A stretch of DNA of 64,000 bases, from contig CAUJNA010003296.1 of the NCBI GenBank assembly GCA_963377175.1, forward strand, positions 79,501 to 143,500, read 5' to 3'. This document shows, piece after piece, positions 1-12,332 of this stretch (its first letter is position 1; every line of letters begins with the position of its first letter). The notes below the pieces were generated by a model. The model had not been told where the DNA came from and did not search any database. It saw nothing but the letters and a program-made list of their open reading frames with translations. The DNA is from Effrenium voratum. Lineage: Eukaryota > Sar > Dinophyceae > Suessiales > Symbiodiniaceae. The translations under genes and the position numbers were made by a program.

Positions 1-362
1 CCGCCATTTGGACACCTTCCCGGAGTCTGGAGGCTTGTCGCTGAAATCCGTGTGACCACTTGCGAAAGCAATTGGATTGTTCAAAATCAATCCGGAAAAT
101 CTTTTTTGCCAGGTGGTAGCGCTTTCCTCCTTTACCCTTGTGCGCGATGCGTGTGGTTTCCTTCTTTAGACGCATACCGGATGGTGATGGTCCTCTTCTT
201 GTAGTGCCCCACTACGAATTTCGGATTGGCATTCGGGATCCTCACATTTTGCGCAGCCCACCGCACATGCCAACATGGCCGTTAATGGAGGTTTGCAGGT
301 TTCTTCTCTTGTCTCCGCCAGGTGCTGGGTATAGGGACCACTTCCTTGGATTTGAGTTGGCG

Positions 363-489
363 CTTGGATGTTCAGCCAAGGTTAGCTGCCCGGGGTATAA
401 CCCACTGACAGGGTGAACTCTACTTAGGGGCACTTATAAACAGGTTATAGCTTAGGTCACCAACAACTTACTTGGCCGAACACCCAAGT
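363..489. repeat. MITE-like element, family 3 copy 1
   Basis: The ends are 18-bp imperfect terminal inverted repeats, CTTGGATGTTCAGCCAAG on the left and CTTGGCCGAACACCCAAG on the right (2 mismatches after reverse complementing). The interior is similar, in reverse orientation, to 14922-15070, which has matching ends. There is no coding capacity. Two copies in opposite orientation with matching ends support a non-autonomous DNA element. Confidence 0.6.
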
Positions 490-1433
490 ACCCTCTTTGG
501 AAAACCCAAAGGACCCCCCGTTTCACAGCTTCGCGGACCCGATCGTTCGATTTGATGCTCCATTGTGCCACTCGTCCGCCGGTCCGGCAGCATTTGAACT
601 GGTGAGAACAAGGACCCCTTCTTTTGGGGGGAAGGGTTTTAAGGGAAGCCCAAAGGAAACTGCCCCATCTCCAGGGGTCGTGTTTTTTTTTTGGGGGGGG
701 TAAGATTTAAGATGGTGATGTTGTTGTTGCTCCTTCAAGGGCAGACCCGGTTTGGAGAAAACGTTTGCTGGATTGGGACCGCTTTCAGACAGAAAAAACA
801 CTCCCATTTTGGCGTATCACAGACTGCGCCCGCGCCCAATGGTCATTCAAGTGAAGCAATGCCACTTGTTTGCTCTCCTGCCACAAAAACCCAAGCCTTT
901 GTTGCCTCCACGCCGCCCCCTGGCCAGACTTGCACTCAGCAAGCTGAGCTCACCCGAATGTCACTCCTGATGAACTTGCGCATCCACGATTCTGGGGTGA
1001 GCGTCTTTCTGGCTGAGAACTGGGGGGAAGGAGGGCGGTTATCATCTCAATCCAGGGTCGGCAGCGCGTAAATCGATTCCAGACGTTAATCGGACTCCCG
1101 CCACCTGGGAAGCCTTGAAGCTTTTGAAGAGCGGGGCTCGGTCAACTAACTTGGCTGGACATCGATGGACAAACCTGGGGGATGTCGATGCACAAATCCT
1201 ATCGCACCATGAGCACGAAGGAATTGAGCTTTCGGCTTCCATAAGTGAGGGACCTTGAAGCTGGCGGCTTTCCTTCTGAGTTCCCCTTGGCCAATGGCAC
1301 CTCAACACACCGCCGATTGGTTCCACCCACGAAGTCAGCGGCTCCGAGGCCTTCTCAGCGGACGTTGCGCGCTCCAGCCACTCGCCATGGTTCAAGGGGT
1401 TCCCCTAGAAGGGGTCCGGGGATCGGCATTTGG

Positions 1434-1537
1434 GTATGGGTCAAAATGAAACCACCAGGAATTGGACCGCAGGTTTTAGTCCATGCTTCCATTTACCAGG
1501 GTTGCATTTGGGGTACCTATTTTTGACCCACAGCCAT
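1434..1537. repeat. MITE-like element, family 2 variant
   Basis: It begins GTATGGGTCAAAAT and ends ATTTTTGACCCACAGCCAT, so the ends are inverted copies around the core GGGTCAAAA / TTTTGACCC. The interior GCAGGTTTTAGTC block and the right end are shared with 56901-56998. The termini also resemble the family at 9073, 14749 and 55030. Confidence 0.5.
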
Positions 1538-3984
1538 TTGTTCGGCAGATGCGTCGGGGTGTTCGCAAGCGTCCGCCAGCTAGTTGCCCCGCGCCGTCGG
1601 GGAAGGCCCAGAATGCGCGATTTTCTTGTCTTTATTTCGCCTGTGCTCAATCGTAGCTTTTGCGTTGTTGCGCATCGTTTTGCTGCTGAGACGTCTAGAC
1701 ATGTGCTGGGCATATGGTAAACACAGCCACCTCGATATTGCGATTTGGCTTTTTGGCTGCCTATGTGCCGAAACATCCCCTCAAACAGGGCATGGTTTTT
1801 AGAGGGCAGCCATACATTTGTTCCGGTAACGCACGCCCTCAGTGTTGACATTGGGTTTTGCGCGCCACTCACTATTACCGGAAAATATAGTGTTGGAATG
1901 GTCCTGCATTGGGCGCGCCCTTTCGAGATACGCACGTGCTTTCTTTCCGTCCATTTTGAGTGGGTCGGTTCATTCCCAAAACTCGGACTCGTTGTCATTC
2001 CCGACCTAGGGGCACCATCAAGTTTTGGGTTGATTACTGAAAACGGCCAACTCCGAGTCTTCCAGCTCTTTCTGCCTTTTGGGGGCTTACAACCACGGGA
2101 GACTTACGACCATCTAGGGGTACCTTCCCCATTCTTTCCAGGGATCCTTCTTTCCAGAACACCTCCAGAAACCCAGGGAAAACTGAACAGAATGGGGCAT
2201 CATCCCTTAGATTCGTGGGTTATTTCACCCCGGTTCTTCACCACTTACGCGACGCACCGAAGCGATCGCAAGTACTGGGAGCTTCAACCGAGGCCGCGCC
2301 AGGGAGGACTTCCAGGCGTGCCCGCTGGGAGTTGGAGTTTTGGTTCTCGCGTCTCGACCAAAAAAGGAGAGACCCCTGCTCGTTTGAAAGGTTTTTTTTT
2401 TTTTTCCCCCCCCCCGTTCCGAAGAACACCGCTTATTTTGGGGTTCTCAAATTTGGAGACAAAGCCCTTCACAAACAAGAAGGGTTTGAGGCGTGTGTGT
2501 CTGTGTGTGATCCTCCGCGAAATCCAGGCATGTTCGACGTGTGTGGGGCCTACATCTTCCAAGTCTTTAAGCCTGCTGGGCATCAATAGGCCCCATGTTC
2601 CACCCCTAGCCGGTTGGGGTTAAGGATTCGACTCGAGTTACTCCCCGCGCTTCGAAGACTCTTGACTTGAGACACGCAAATTTGCGGGACAGTCTGGTGG
2701 CTTTTTCCCGAACCCACTCAAGAATTGAGTCTGTGTCCACCATACCAAAGTATCCTCCAAAGCTGCTTGTTTTGTTTGGGTAGGCTAGATATGAAGCATG
2801 GACATATTACTTCCAGCTTTCCAGTGTGTTGTTTTTTGGCCAAGATGCAGGGGGTAGGGGTGCTCGCAACGCGAGGCCATGCGCCGGGTCACCACCGGCC
2901 GGGACTGTGAGGCGCATTTTTGAGCGTGTTTTCGGGATTGCCCCAGTACTCTGGAGCCCTTGAGAGGGGCCCCGTGTTGCGGGTGGCCTTTGCTTCCAAC
3001 AAGTTGCACCATGCTCTTTCCAGGTCCCTTGCGGGTTTTCTTTTGATGCCGGGCTGCGAAACGTCCCAGCCTGGCTTTTGTCTCCATGTCTCCACGGGTT
3101 CGGGGGGCAACAAGAAACCCGTCAACGCGGGCAACACCGCCCGTTCTCCAATCGCTCTTCTTCACAAAGCTGCCAGGGGATCCCTCTCAAGATCTTAACC
3201 CTGATTACCAAGCCAGGAAGCCGGAACAGCGAAGAATCTGGGTGTTTTCAAAAATGGGCCGCAGGTCTACCCCTGTTTGGGTTGCTTTTAAAAGGGGAAC
3301 CGAAGTAAAAGCAAAGGACACCGAGGCTCTTCTTATTTCCCTTCTTGAACAACCCCTCAGCGCCTGGGGGATCATTTCTTTATGGTTCCTGGTGTGTGTT
3401 TTAGCCTTCCGACTTGTTGTGATCCTACATGAGTGGTGTTTCTGTTGTTTCCCCCCCGTTCAAGCAAGCATATAGGTGTTGACATATCAACAACAAAGGC
3501 TGCGCCGCACTGCAGCCGCGCAAGGTTCGCGGCAGGTTTGCGGAAGGTTTTGCGGAAGCTCGCAATTTGCGCATAGTAGTTTGATTTCATTTGGGTTGTT
3601 GCCAAGCACGCTTACTAGCAAACCTTGCACACAAATTCCCTCGCGAAAGCTACCTTCAAGAACTTGAATACAAACTTAACCCTTCACACCTCGGAAGCTT
3701 CGCGGAAGGTTTCGCGGAAGAGTTTGATAGTTTGATACGTCAATGCAAATTTACAGGGAACAAAAGCCACTCACGTGTTCTCAGGGTAAACCACCCCTCA
3801 GGGGAACCTTGCGAACCTTCAAATATCCCCGGTAGAAGTGCTTTGGCGTGTATGGTTTAAACCTTTGATATATGTCTATATATATACACACCCTTTTGGC
3901 TGGCAAAAGCAACGTGTTTGATCAAGTAGTCTCTGTGATTTTTGCACACAGCTCACTTTCCTACATATTCTTGTGGGCCCAGCA

Positions 3985-4113
3985 ATGGAGGCTTGGATCG
4001 ATGCCTGGGTCAATTCCATGGAGCCAGCAGAGCTGCAGAAGTACACGAACTTTCAAGCCGCAGACTTCCAGGCTGCCACTGACGCAGAATATGTCAAGAC
4101 TGCGCCTTGTAGG
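3985..4113 (+). CDS. Exon-like segment, possibly a first exon
   Basis: An ATG-initiated frame of 43 codons begins MEAWIDAWVNSMEPAELQKY and ends at AGG|GTAGGC, a plausible GT donor at 4114. A candidate AG acceptor lies at 3981-3982, so it could also be an internal exon. Composition is acidic and protein-like, unlike the surrounding DNA. No family recognised. The next candidate at 4330-4433 does not join it in phase, so the gene model is not closed. Confidence 0.35.
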
Positions 4114-4329
4114 GTAGGCCGTTGGAAAATAAGGATGTTGGGTGAGTAGTGCCCTAACACTGAGAAATCAAGGTTGTCGTGAAACAAAAGGTGTCGAAGG
4201 GATTAGCCTCCTGCCTGCGCTGCTTGGGCAGAAAGCAAATCGATTGCAGAGTTCGCCCACACAGGCTCGAGCCCGTCGAAATGGTGGTTTAGTACACGGA
4301 TGATCAAAGGAGGGAAGGACATGAACCAG

Positions 4330-4433
4330 TCACAAGCGTATCCACGGCCGCCCGTGGTCGTGATGATGGTGCTTGCAAGGTCAATGCCGGGCAGGGATGG
4401 CTCGATTTTGAGCTCGACTTTCAGCAGGGCTAG
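4330..4433 (+). CDS. Exon-like segment
   Basis: Between an AG at 4328-4329 and an AG|GT border at 4433/4434 one frame reads TSVSTAARGRDDGACKVNAG and continues GQGWLDFELDFQQG. That is soluble-protein-like, and the frame would hit a stop only at the donor. No family recognised. It is in phase 2 relative to the AG, which does not match the end of the 3985-4113 segment. Confidence 0.3.
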
Positions 4434-5336
4434 GTGGATTCGGACAAAAGTTCACTCCTCATCCTCATGGCTGGCCAACTGGTTGGGAAGAGCAGGGCCC
4501 CAGAAAAAGGAGACACTGTTGGCTTAAGGCGTATATGCTTTCCTCTTCCGAGGGTTGCTAACTTGGCAAAGACTTCCTACCCACAGTTTCCCACCGTGTG
4601 ACAAAGGATGCAGGGCATCTATTGAAAAGAAGCACTTGCCTGCTTCTGGGGTTGTTTGGTTAGACGCAACCAACTCTGCCAACTGATCTTTTTCAGCCCG
4701 TGTTTTCTACCCGACACTCGCCGATATTGAAATTCTTGATTTTTTTTGGCAATTCATGGCCAGAACAAATTTTAATAGCGTGGCCATGGGCTGGTTGAAA
4801 GGGAGCCTCTTCGAAGATGGTTGGACATCTTCCTCAGCTAAGCGCTCACTTCCCGAGCTCCTGGATCTTGTACGTTTTGGGAAGACCATGTTAGTGGGAA
4901 ACAAAAACAATTCGACTTTTTTTGGGCCATCGATTCAGGAAGTGGGCCAAAAGCGGGTCCACCAATTTGCGAAAAAAAAGAAAAAAAGAAAAAAGGCGCA
5001 ACAGCTGGCCCCTGGCAACCCCCAAAGCTGACGGCCGGTCTTCGAGCCCAAGGCGAGTTCGGGGGCTTGAGGTCTCGGCCGTTGAACCCTTCGGAACCTG
5101 AAGGAACTGGCCGGAAATGCTAAACCTGAGATTCCCTGAGCCTGAGAAGCGGAGCCCAGTTCACCCAAGGAAGCCCAAGGAATTTTCAGGAAGCTTTGAG
5201 GAACCACAAAAAACACATTGACCTCCATGAGAGCTGTGGTACATTTCAACAGGCCATTTCCCGCAAGGGGAAACTTAAGAGCAGTGCTTCAAACTGCGCG
5301 CAAATAGAATAGGTACGTGTATTCAAAACACTGATT
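4434..5336. other. Non-coding stretch
   Basis: No gene recognised. Contains an A/G-rich run near 4970-4996 and AG-rich text around 5030-5190, where short open frames exist on both strands without any domain. Confidence 0.45.
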
Positions 5337-5515
5337 TGTTTGTTTGTTTGTTTGTTTGTTTGTTTGTTTGTTTGTTTGTTTGTTTGTTTGTTTGTTCGTT
5401 CGTTCGTTCGTTCGTTCGTTCGCTTGCTTGCTTGCTTGCTTGTTTGTTTGTTTGTTTGTTTGTTTGTGTTTGTGTTTGTGTTTGTGTTTGTGTTTGTATG
5501 TGTGTGTGTGTGTGC
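5337..5515. repeat. Block-structured tetranucleotide microsatellite (TTTG/TTCG/CTTG/TTTG/TGTTTG/TG)
   Basis: Successive blocks of TTTG, TTCG, CTTG, TTTG again, then a hexanucleotide GTGTTT-type block and finally TG dinucleotides. Each block is a one-base variant of its neighbour, as expected when a point mutation is spread by slippage. The open frames across it on both strands are repeat artefacts. The array at 57615-57804 is a reverse-complement-type relative. Confidence 0.9.
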
Positions 5516-8500
5516 GAAGTGAGTGTCGCAAAGGATCACATTGCGTCCTACAGCGGTTTTTGCTGAGTTGGCAAACTTTGATCTGGTCAAGGCCCAAGCA
5601 TCTTGAGCTTTCTGGACTGGCAAATTCGACAGGACACGTTTAGAGACGATTTGTTTGATTTGTTGAACTGTTTCTAAAGTCAGACACTGGGGCGGTTTCC
5701 CCTTCGTACCACGTAGGCTGACCCCGATCAAGGCGCAATGGGGCGCCAGCAATTGTCACCGCAGTCCTTTCAAGAAAGCCGCCGTAAGAAGATGCATGGT
5801 TGTACCCTGATTGCACAGGCTTGTATTTGGAGGTTTGCCAAACTGGTTCGGCTTTTCCGGTGACTGGCGGGGGGGGTCTATGAACCAGAGACGCTAGGCT
5901 GATGGGGGTTCATTTCATGAGGATACGTATTTCTTAACCAGTACGTTTTGTCCCTTCGAGTAGAGGCTTGAAACAGAGAACCGCTTTCTCGATATACCGA
6001 GATGGCCGGCGGTCCGGGCCAAACTCATGAAAAATCCCAGGCACGAGTTACCGTTCAACATCTGATGGTTGATCCCAAGCCTTCCACAACCTCTCCCGCC
6101 TACCCGCACCCCCCCCCCCCCTCCCTAACCCCTCAAAGAGGACCCTGATCGGCCTTACTGTTAACTTCGGATCAATCCAGTGGTGGCCTTATTTTGGTAT
6201 CAAACTGATTCTTTTCCGGTGATGTTGCTTTGACTAGTGACTAGCAGGGTCCTCCGCATCAATCCGAAGTTGACATTCTTCTGGGGTGAGGATTAGTTGG
6301 GTTCAGAGTGAACATTGGGCTTAATCCGAAGTTCACATTTTGGGCTTCAGAAACCTTGGGTTTGTGAGTGGCAAGGGGGGGGGGAGCTCGGGACAGCTGG
6401 CTAAACGGAGAATGTTCAGAGAGCCCGAAAATGTGATCTTGAGAGCACCAAACATGTTCGCTTCAAAATTGGGGAGCCCTGTGCTTTCTGACGTTTCCCT
6501 CGAAACACCTGGACACCCCCCCCCCCCCCCCAACTCTCTCAGAAGCCAGCAAAGTATAGGACTCCCCCCTTTGTTTGAGGATATTCTTTTTAGAGGCGTT
6601 TTACGAGAATGGACACCTAGTTGTTGGGGCTGGGTTCCCACGAACAGAAGTGGCGGCATGCTCTTGTACTGCCCCCCGACTCTGCGGTGTCGAGGCAAAA
6701 GGGTTCCCTTTTCTACCCGGGCCACTTGCCGAGACATCCTCTTGAAAAACCTCTGATTTGAGCGAATGTCTCGGCCCTAGGATTCAAACCACCATTCAAG
6801 CAATGGTTGGGTTCATATATTTCACCATTTCCAGTCACCTTGGGTCTACCTTGAAGGCCATTTGTTTCATGGGAATCGGTTGAAACGTGTTGAACCCCAG
6901 GGTTTCAAGGCCAAACCGAGAGATTCCGCGCCGAAACGGCAGGAGACCAGCCCCGACCCTCGCGCGCGTAGTCCGCGGGAGTCCGCGCGGTCCATGCGCG
7001 AGGCGAGGGACGGACGGGAAGCAAGGGGAGTCCCGTGCGGTTTTCGGGGCACTTTTGGGTTGGTTTTGATCCATTTGAGATGTTTGGTTTTATTTTGGCT
7101 AAATTTATGAAGATTGGTGGTAGTTTGTTCTGCTAGTCGTTTGTGTGGGTTGCAAAGAACAGCTTTTTGCCAACATACCAATCCGCCAGGTTGATGCGGA
7201 AACAATGCTACATATTCAGCGAGTGGCTTTTGTCTCCGACTTTCCCCCTTCTTTGACCTTTTGGTTGTGGTCCAAATTTCGCCATGGTCTCATGTGTAGC
7301 GTGGTTTGCAAAAGGGAGCGCTCAAAAGCTGGGCAATTCTTCTTTTTCCTTTGGAGTGGTTGCCTTTAACATCAACCACTAAGCAAAGGGTGCCTCCCAT
7401 CCCCCGGTTCATTTTGATCAAGGGGGTTTTAGGGTAGGTTTTTTTTGGAGAGGCAAAGGGAAAGTCTCCATTAAGAAAAATGGGGGATGCCTCTATTTTG
7501 ACACATACCCATTTTGAAGAGTCCGTTGGGTGCTTTTTGGTGGTTTCCCACATCCAAAAGGTCTAGCTCTATGCGTGATTGTTTGCGGAGAACTCTCCTT
7601 CGTTTCAAAGAACGGTCGGGTTGCTCCGCTATTGTTTCTTATTTTGTGGTCAACCTGCAAATACTGAACATGATCCGAAAGCAGTTTTTTTTTGTGGAGC
7701 CCGGATTTGGGCCACGGAATACGGTCAAAAAGGGTACCGTCAAACCAAGCTCAAAAAAGGGGTGTCGTCAAGAAAGATATTGGCCATGATGGACCCCTTT
7801 TAGTAGTGGGAAACAAAAGAGAACCAATTCTTTTAGGCAACCACGATTTTGGGAACTCTCGGCCTGCAGCCCCCCCCCCCCCCGGTTGGGTAGTTGGTTG
7901 GTTTGGTACATGGGCACCCGTCCTTTGGGATTTGCCTGCCTTCACCTGCCAGGAGGCCCTCGATAGGGCCCGCTCCCCTCGCGAGGCGCCGCTGCGCGCT
8001 TGTCGTTGTGAATTCGGAAGCGCGAGTTTCGCACCTGTTTGTGGAGGAACCGCAGCTTCACCGTTCTTGCTTTTTGTGTTGCTCACTGTTGGTATGTGAT
8101 CGAGCTGAAGCTCCTCGCCATTGCGGGGACGCAACCCCATCCGGCGCCTCTTGGGTGCCATCATGGCCGAGACATGGGGTGCTGGTTTCCAACTTTGGGG
8201 TCTCCCAGAACCGGTCTCCCAGAACCTTCTGGAGTGCTTCGGAGCAGAGGTCGGGTTGCTCGGCTTATTCTCCTTGAACATCAAGTTGGATCCCCTTCTA
8301 AAAAGGTGGAGTACACTTCCAAAGAAGAGAGGGTTGATTTCCAGCGAAACAGTCAGAAGCTCTCGAAACCAAAACAACAACCTGACAATTGAAAGCGCAG
8401 ACATGTTTGACCTCGTCTTCAATTAGCTCTCCCCAGACTTTCAACTCAGGTCAATGGATCTGGGTTTTGGGCTGTTAGCCCTTGGGAAATCACATGGAAC

Positions 8501-9072
8501 CCCAAAAGCCATAGGCTACGCCATTTGCAGCAAGCTTCCAGGGTGTGATTTTTTTCACTGAGGACCCAGACTGGTGGACATCGTTTCGGTTGGGATTTGT
8601 GTCCACCACCACTTTTGGGCGGTTCCCCATTGAAAGTCCATGGCCGCTTCTATTTGCGTTGGCTTCCAAGGAACATGGAAGAGAACAACAACCAGTCTTT
8701 CCGAATTTAGAGCCATCAGTGTTGTAAAAACATGATCCTTTGGCCAGCTAGGAAGTCTACTCGTTTCAAGTGGAAGCCAAAGGAATTCGACTTTTATTTA
8801 GGAAAATTAGAAGCGCATCTCTCCAATCGCTGTAGCTCCCTCAACCAGGGGAACATGCGAGACATACGAACAATAGTGCTTAAAACCGGCCCCAAAACAC
8901 AGAACGTGCTATTCTTGCGGTTCAGGTGCCAGTCCGCCACTGAAAAAAGCCCGACTTCGGACCTCTGTGTGTCCATCTTTTTGCCCAGGATGCGGCCCAA
9001 AGCGCGCGGTCCCCACGGCGGTCCGAGGCCGCGAGCGAAACGGGGCAGCGTTTTCGGTCATCTTCTCGTTGG

Positions 9073-9195
9073 TCATTTGGCTGTGGGTCAAAACCAATGG
9101 GATTTTATTTTGGGGTAGGTGCACCACCCATTTGAGTCTATTTTAGTGGGGACTGGGATGTTCACTGGGCGTATGGGATTTTGACCCATGGCCAT
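9073..9195. repeat. MITE-like element, family 2
   Basis: Ends are inverted copies: GGCTGTGGGTCAAAA near the left and TTTTGACCCATGGCCAT on the right. The interior carries the family block AGGTGCACCACCCATTT and TATTTTAGTGGGGACTGGG. Closely similar full copies lie at 14749-14865 and 55030-55158, with a partial copy at 37735-37795. Non-coding. Confidence 0.65.
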
Positions 9196-10627
9196 TGTCC
9201 TTTGCGTGGGCCATTTGAGGTTTGGTTGAGATGTCCAATCTTTGGTCCCTTTGAGAGAGGCGTGGGGGGACTCACCCAAATTTCTCGCACAAACCAGGTG
9301 ACTCTCCCAATTCCTCATGTCCTCCTGGGGAAGCTAGTAGTTTTGCGTGACTCATTTTCTGACCACTAGAAGCTTTGGAGTCATTTGCAGGGTACCTGAG
9401 GGTTCTAGGCACCCGGTACTCTTTGGCGTTTGTTCATGTTTGTTGGGGCTGCAAACAATCACGAGTTTCTTGACATACCAGGGGCTTGGGAAGTTTTGGC
9501 GTCTCGCTCATTTGTGCAAGGCATTCCTTTTTTTTTCTTTTTCTCTTTTTCCGGCGCTGACCAAGTCCAGTTTTGTTTGGTTTAGCACTTGTGGAACTTT
9601 AACACTCGTTATATTTGTTGAGAGCCTGGAACATAATGGCTGTTCAGCCAGTCCCCATTGACCCTTCCCATTTTGGGTTCGGGGTATGCAACACCCTTTT
9701 CCATCAAGTACGGAAGGATGGCTGATGGGTGCGCCAACTTCGCAAAATCCAATTCGCAGGTGCGGACTACAATATGGAATACCTCAACGTTTCTGGACAG
9801 ACATGCATCCTCAAAGGGTCCAACTCGAGAACCAAAGATAACGCAGCTGAAACATACCCTCCCAACCCAAGAGCCCTTTTTTGAGGAGAATGATCCAGGA
9901 CCCCTCCCCCCCCGTCCGGTTCCTTGGTGGGTGGGTTCAAAAGCTTTGTAAACTGCCCTTCATAGCCATTACTGCCTTTTAAAGCACCCCCGAAACCCGA
10001 ATTCCTATATTCACATTGGCGCACCCCTTTTCGGTGGGTAAAGCCAAACCAGCAGGAAACCGTTGCCATTTTAGAGAGGCGATTCCTGTTTTCAGGACAT
10101 AGGGAGCCGTACCCGTCGCGGGCAGGCGAGTTGGAGACGCTCCGAGGAGTGTCGGGTGTTGAGTCAACTGGGCTGGGTGTGTCTCAAAAGGGGCGTGTTT
10201 ATTTGAGGTTCATTGAAACCTAGAGCAAACTGGACATTTATTTTTGGCCCCCCTTTGATGCAACCCAAATAGAGAACCACCTACACTGAATCCCTACTTG
10301 AATGATGTCCAAGGGCCCCTTAGATTCACACCCCAAGAGGTGTTACGGTCACTCTTAGCCACCCATCCAACATGAAGGACATTTGTCGGCATCGAGAGGC
10401 ATTCAGCAATTGGAACTGGATAGGGTAGGCCACAAGAAGGGTGTTTCTCAAGTAGGGATCCCCTAAACAACTCCCTTTGATGCGTCCACAGAAACAGTAC
10501 TTAGACGGTCACGAGGAGGGGGGGGATGTTTGTTTGGAAAGAGCTTATAGTGTTGCAAGGGGTATGGTCATGAGGATGTGTTTGCTTGCCCCGTCCTAGG
10601 GACTGGAGGGGGGGGTGAGCAAGACAT

Positions 10628-10665
10628 CCGTCCATCCATCCATCCTTCCATCCATCCATCAATCA
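10628..10665. repeat. CATC microsatellite
   Basis: Short array of CATC units with a few interruptions, grading into CAATCAATC and then CAATGAACC-type degenerate copies up to about 10705. Confidence 0.85.
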
Positions 10666-12155
10666 ATCCACCCATCAATGAACCACTCCAATCAATCATC
10701 AGCCAATCCATGCAGGAAGTGATGCACATAGTCGGCAACCTACTTGAAGGAGAAAGCAGTCTCATGTAAGTGAGTAGCAACCCGTGTTATGACGGAGCCA
10801 TTTCCACTTTCTCATGCCCATTGGAGCATGTTTTGACCGGTAGGGATTGATGATCCACCTTAAGGTCCCTTCCAAACCTGTTCGAAGGGATGGCCTTGGG
10901 GGTTCTTTCGGGTTTCTCAACCAATTCAACTCATCCAGGGTTGCTCCGGGCCATTCGGAAAGATGAAAAGCACAAGGGTGGCGCCTTTCCTTTGGTTTCC
11001 CTCACTTTGGAGTAACGTTGGTTTGAAACCGACCCTTTCTGACCGTCGGTTCTCATTTTTTGGTCGATGCTAGGACTGCAAGCTATGGCCAAATAGCTGG
11101 ATTTGAGCCGGGAGGGTGCAAATTCAATGAATCAGAAAACCGAACCAAGGCTTACGTTCAAAAACTGTTCCCCACATGTCCAGTGCGGTTTCGATCACCT
11201 TCCTGGGTTGATCAATAGACAGGTCCCAGTCGGAGCCCCCGAACTCCAATAGGGGCCAATAGGGTGTTTTGTTGAGTGCCCTTTGTTGGGGCGTCACCTC
11301 GCTTGCGCCCCTGACGACCATGGGGTAGAGGGGAACTATCGAACTATCTGGCTATTGGAAGTATCCAAAAAAATGCCAAGAGGGAGCTAAGGCTTTAATA
11401 ATTACAATGAACAAACATGATGTACTCTGTACATTCGTATCATATGTTTGTGAGTGACTACAAGTTATCACGTTTTGAAATAGCTGAAAGGTGCGACCAG
11501 GAGTTCTGGAATCGCATGGTAGCACCTTTGGGGAACCAGCCCAGAAAGCCGCGCGCAGAGGCGTCCGCGCGCGGCGCCGACTTTCGCGAGGCAGGTGAAA
11601 GGGACGCCTTAAAACAGAGACGCTTGTGGTGCTTGTGATGTATTCCTTTCTATTTTTTTTGTGAGCTGAAAGGGCCCACAGCATGTATATATATATATAT
11701 ATACATACACACCTATACAGTCTATACAGTACATGGTTTTGAGGATACTTACCCGTTTTTGGGTTTAAACGGGAAGCCAACGGAACACTTGCCCATTTCA
11801 ATGTCGACTTCATGGGGGGGGGCGTTCTCCCAAAAGTGATCCGGACCTCCTCCTAAATCGGATGCCCCTGTAAATCAAGCAGTGTTTTATTAGTCCACAG
11901 TTCCAATTGTGCTGGACGGCGGAAATTCAAATAGAACTTCAGTCGACGTTGGTGCTTCGGAAATTGGCACCGTTGGTTCCTCTGCTGGACAACAAGTCTG
12001 GTGCCATGTTCTACACATTCATGTACAATTGCCACCGGACATGGACGCGGTCAACATTGTGATGCCAGCACGGATATTTCCAACGCCCTCTTCTTTGCCA
12101 GGCGTTTAGGCCAGGTTTCGTAGCGATGTTTGACGGCTCGAGCCATTACTGGTGA

Positions 12156-12332
12156 ATGGAAAGGGATGAGCACTCTTGTGATGCGGTGCGCGTCATTGCC
12201 GAGAACGAGGTGGTGCCTGACTCTCATGTCGTCGCGTTCACCATCCCACAGGGCGTCTGCAGAACGGGTCGCGCGACCGATTCTTGTGCTTGCTCATTGC
12301 CTTCCTGGCATGTGTTGTTCAACTACAATTAG
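12156..12332 (+). CDS. Short ORF or coding-like patch, unknown
   Basis: ATG frame of 58 codons beginning MERDEHSCDAVRVIAENEVV, followed by PDSHVVAFTIPQGVC and ending at TAG. Upstream to about 11910 the same frame contains further protein-like text interrupted by stops (for example LVLRKLAPLVPLLDNKSG). The region could be a decayed gene or exons separated by very short introns. No family recognised. Nothing in the flanks supports a promoter. Confidence 0.25.
   Translation: MERDEHSCDAVRVIAENEVVPDSHVVAFTIPQGVCRTGRATDSCACSLPSWHVLFNYN

Larger units (their letters stand above)
1..3984. other. Non-coding stretch, no gene recognised
   Basis: I see no convincing coding segment here. Open frames are short, overlap on both strands and show no domain. 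The stretch holds two MITE-like inverted repeats (listed separately), a T-run followed by a G-run near 685-702, and a T-run followed by a C-run near 2394-2416. It reads like dinoflagellate intron or intergenic DNA. Confidence 0.5.

Noticed and set aside
1745..2623. 292-codon plus-strand open frame
   Set aside because: It begins without a supported start, crosses a T/C homopolymer run, overlaps other open frames and shows no domain.
5246..5752. Open frames across the tetranucleotide array (also 57357-57944)
   Set aside because: Low-complexity translations (Cys-Leu-Phe-Val or Lys-Gln-Thr-Asn) of microsatellites only.
10628..10705. Possible CRISPR-like spacing of short repeats
   Set aside because: It is a degenerate CATC microsatellite. 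No repeat-spacer pattern exists here or elsewhere in the window.
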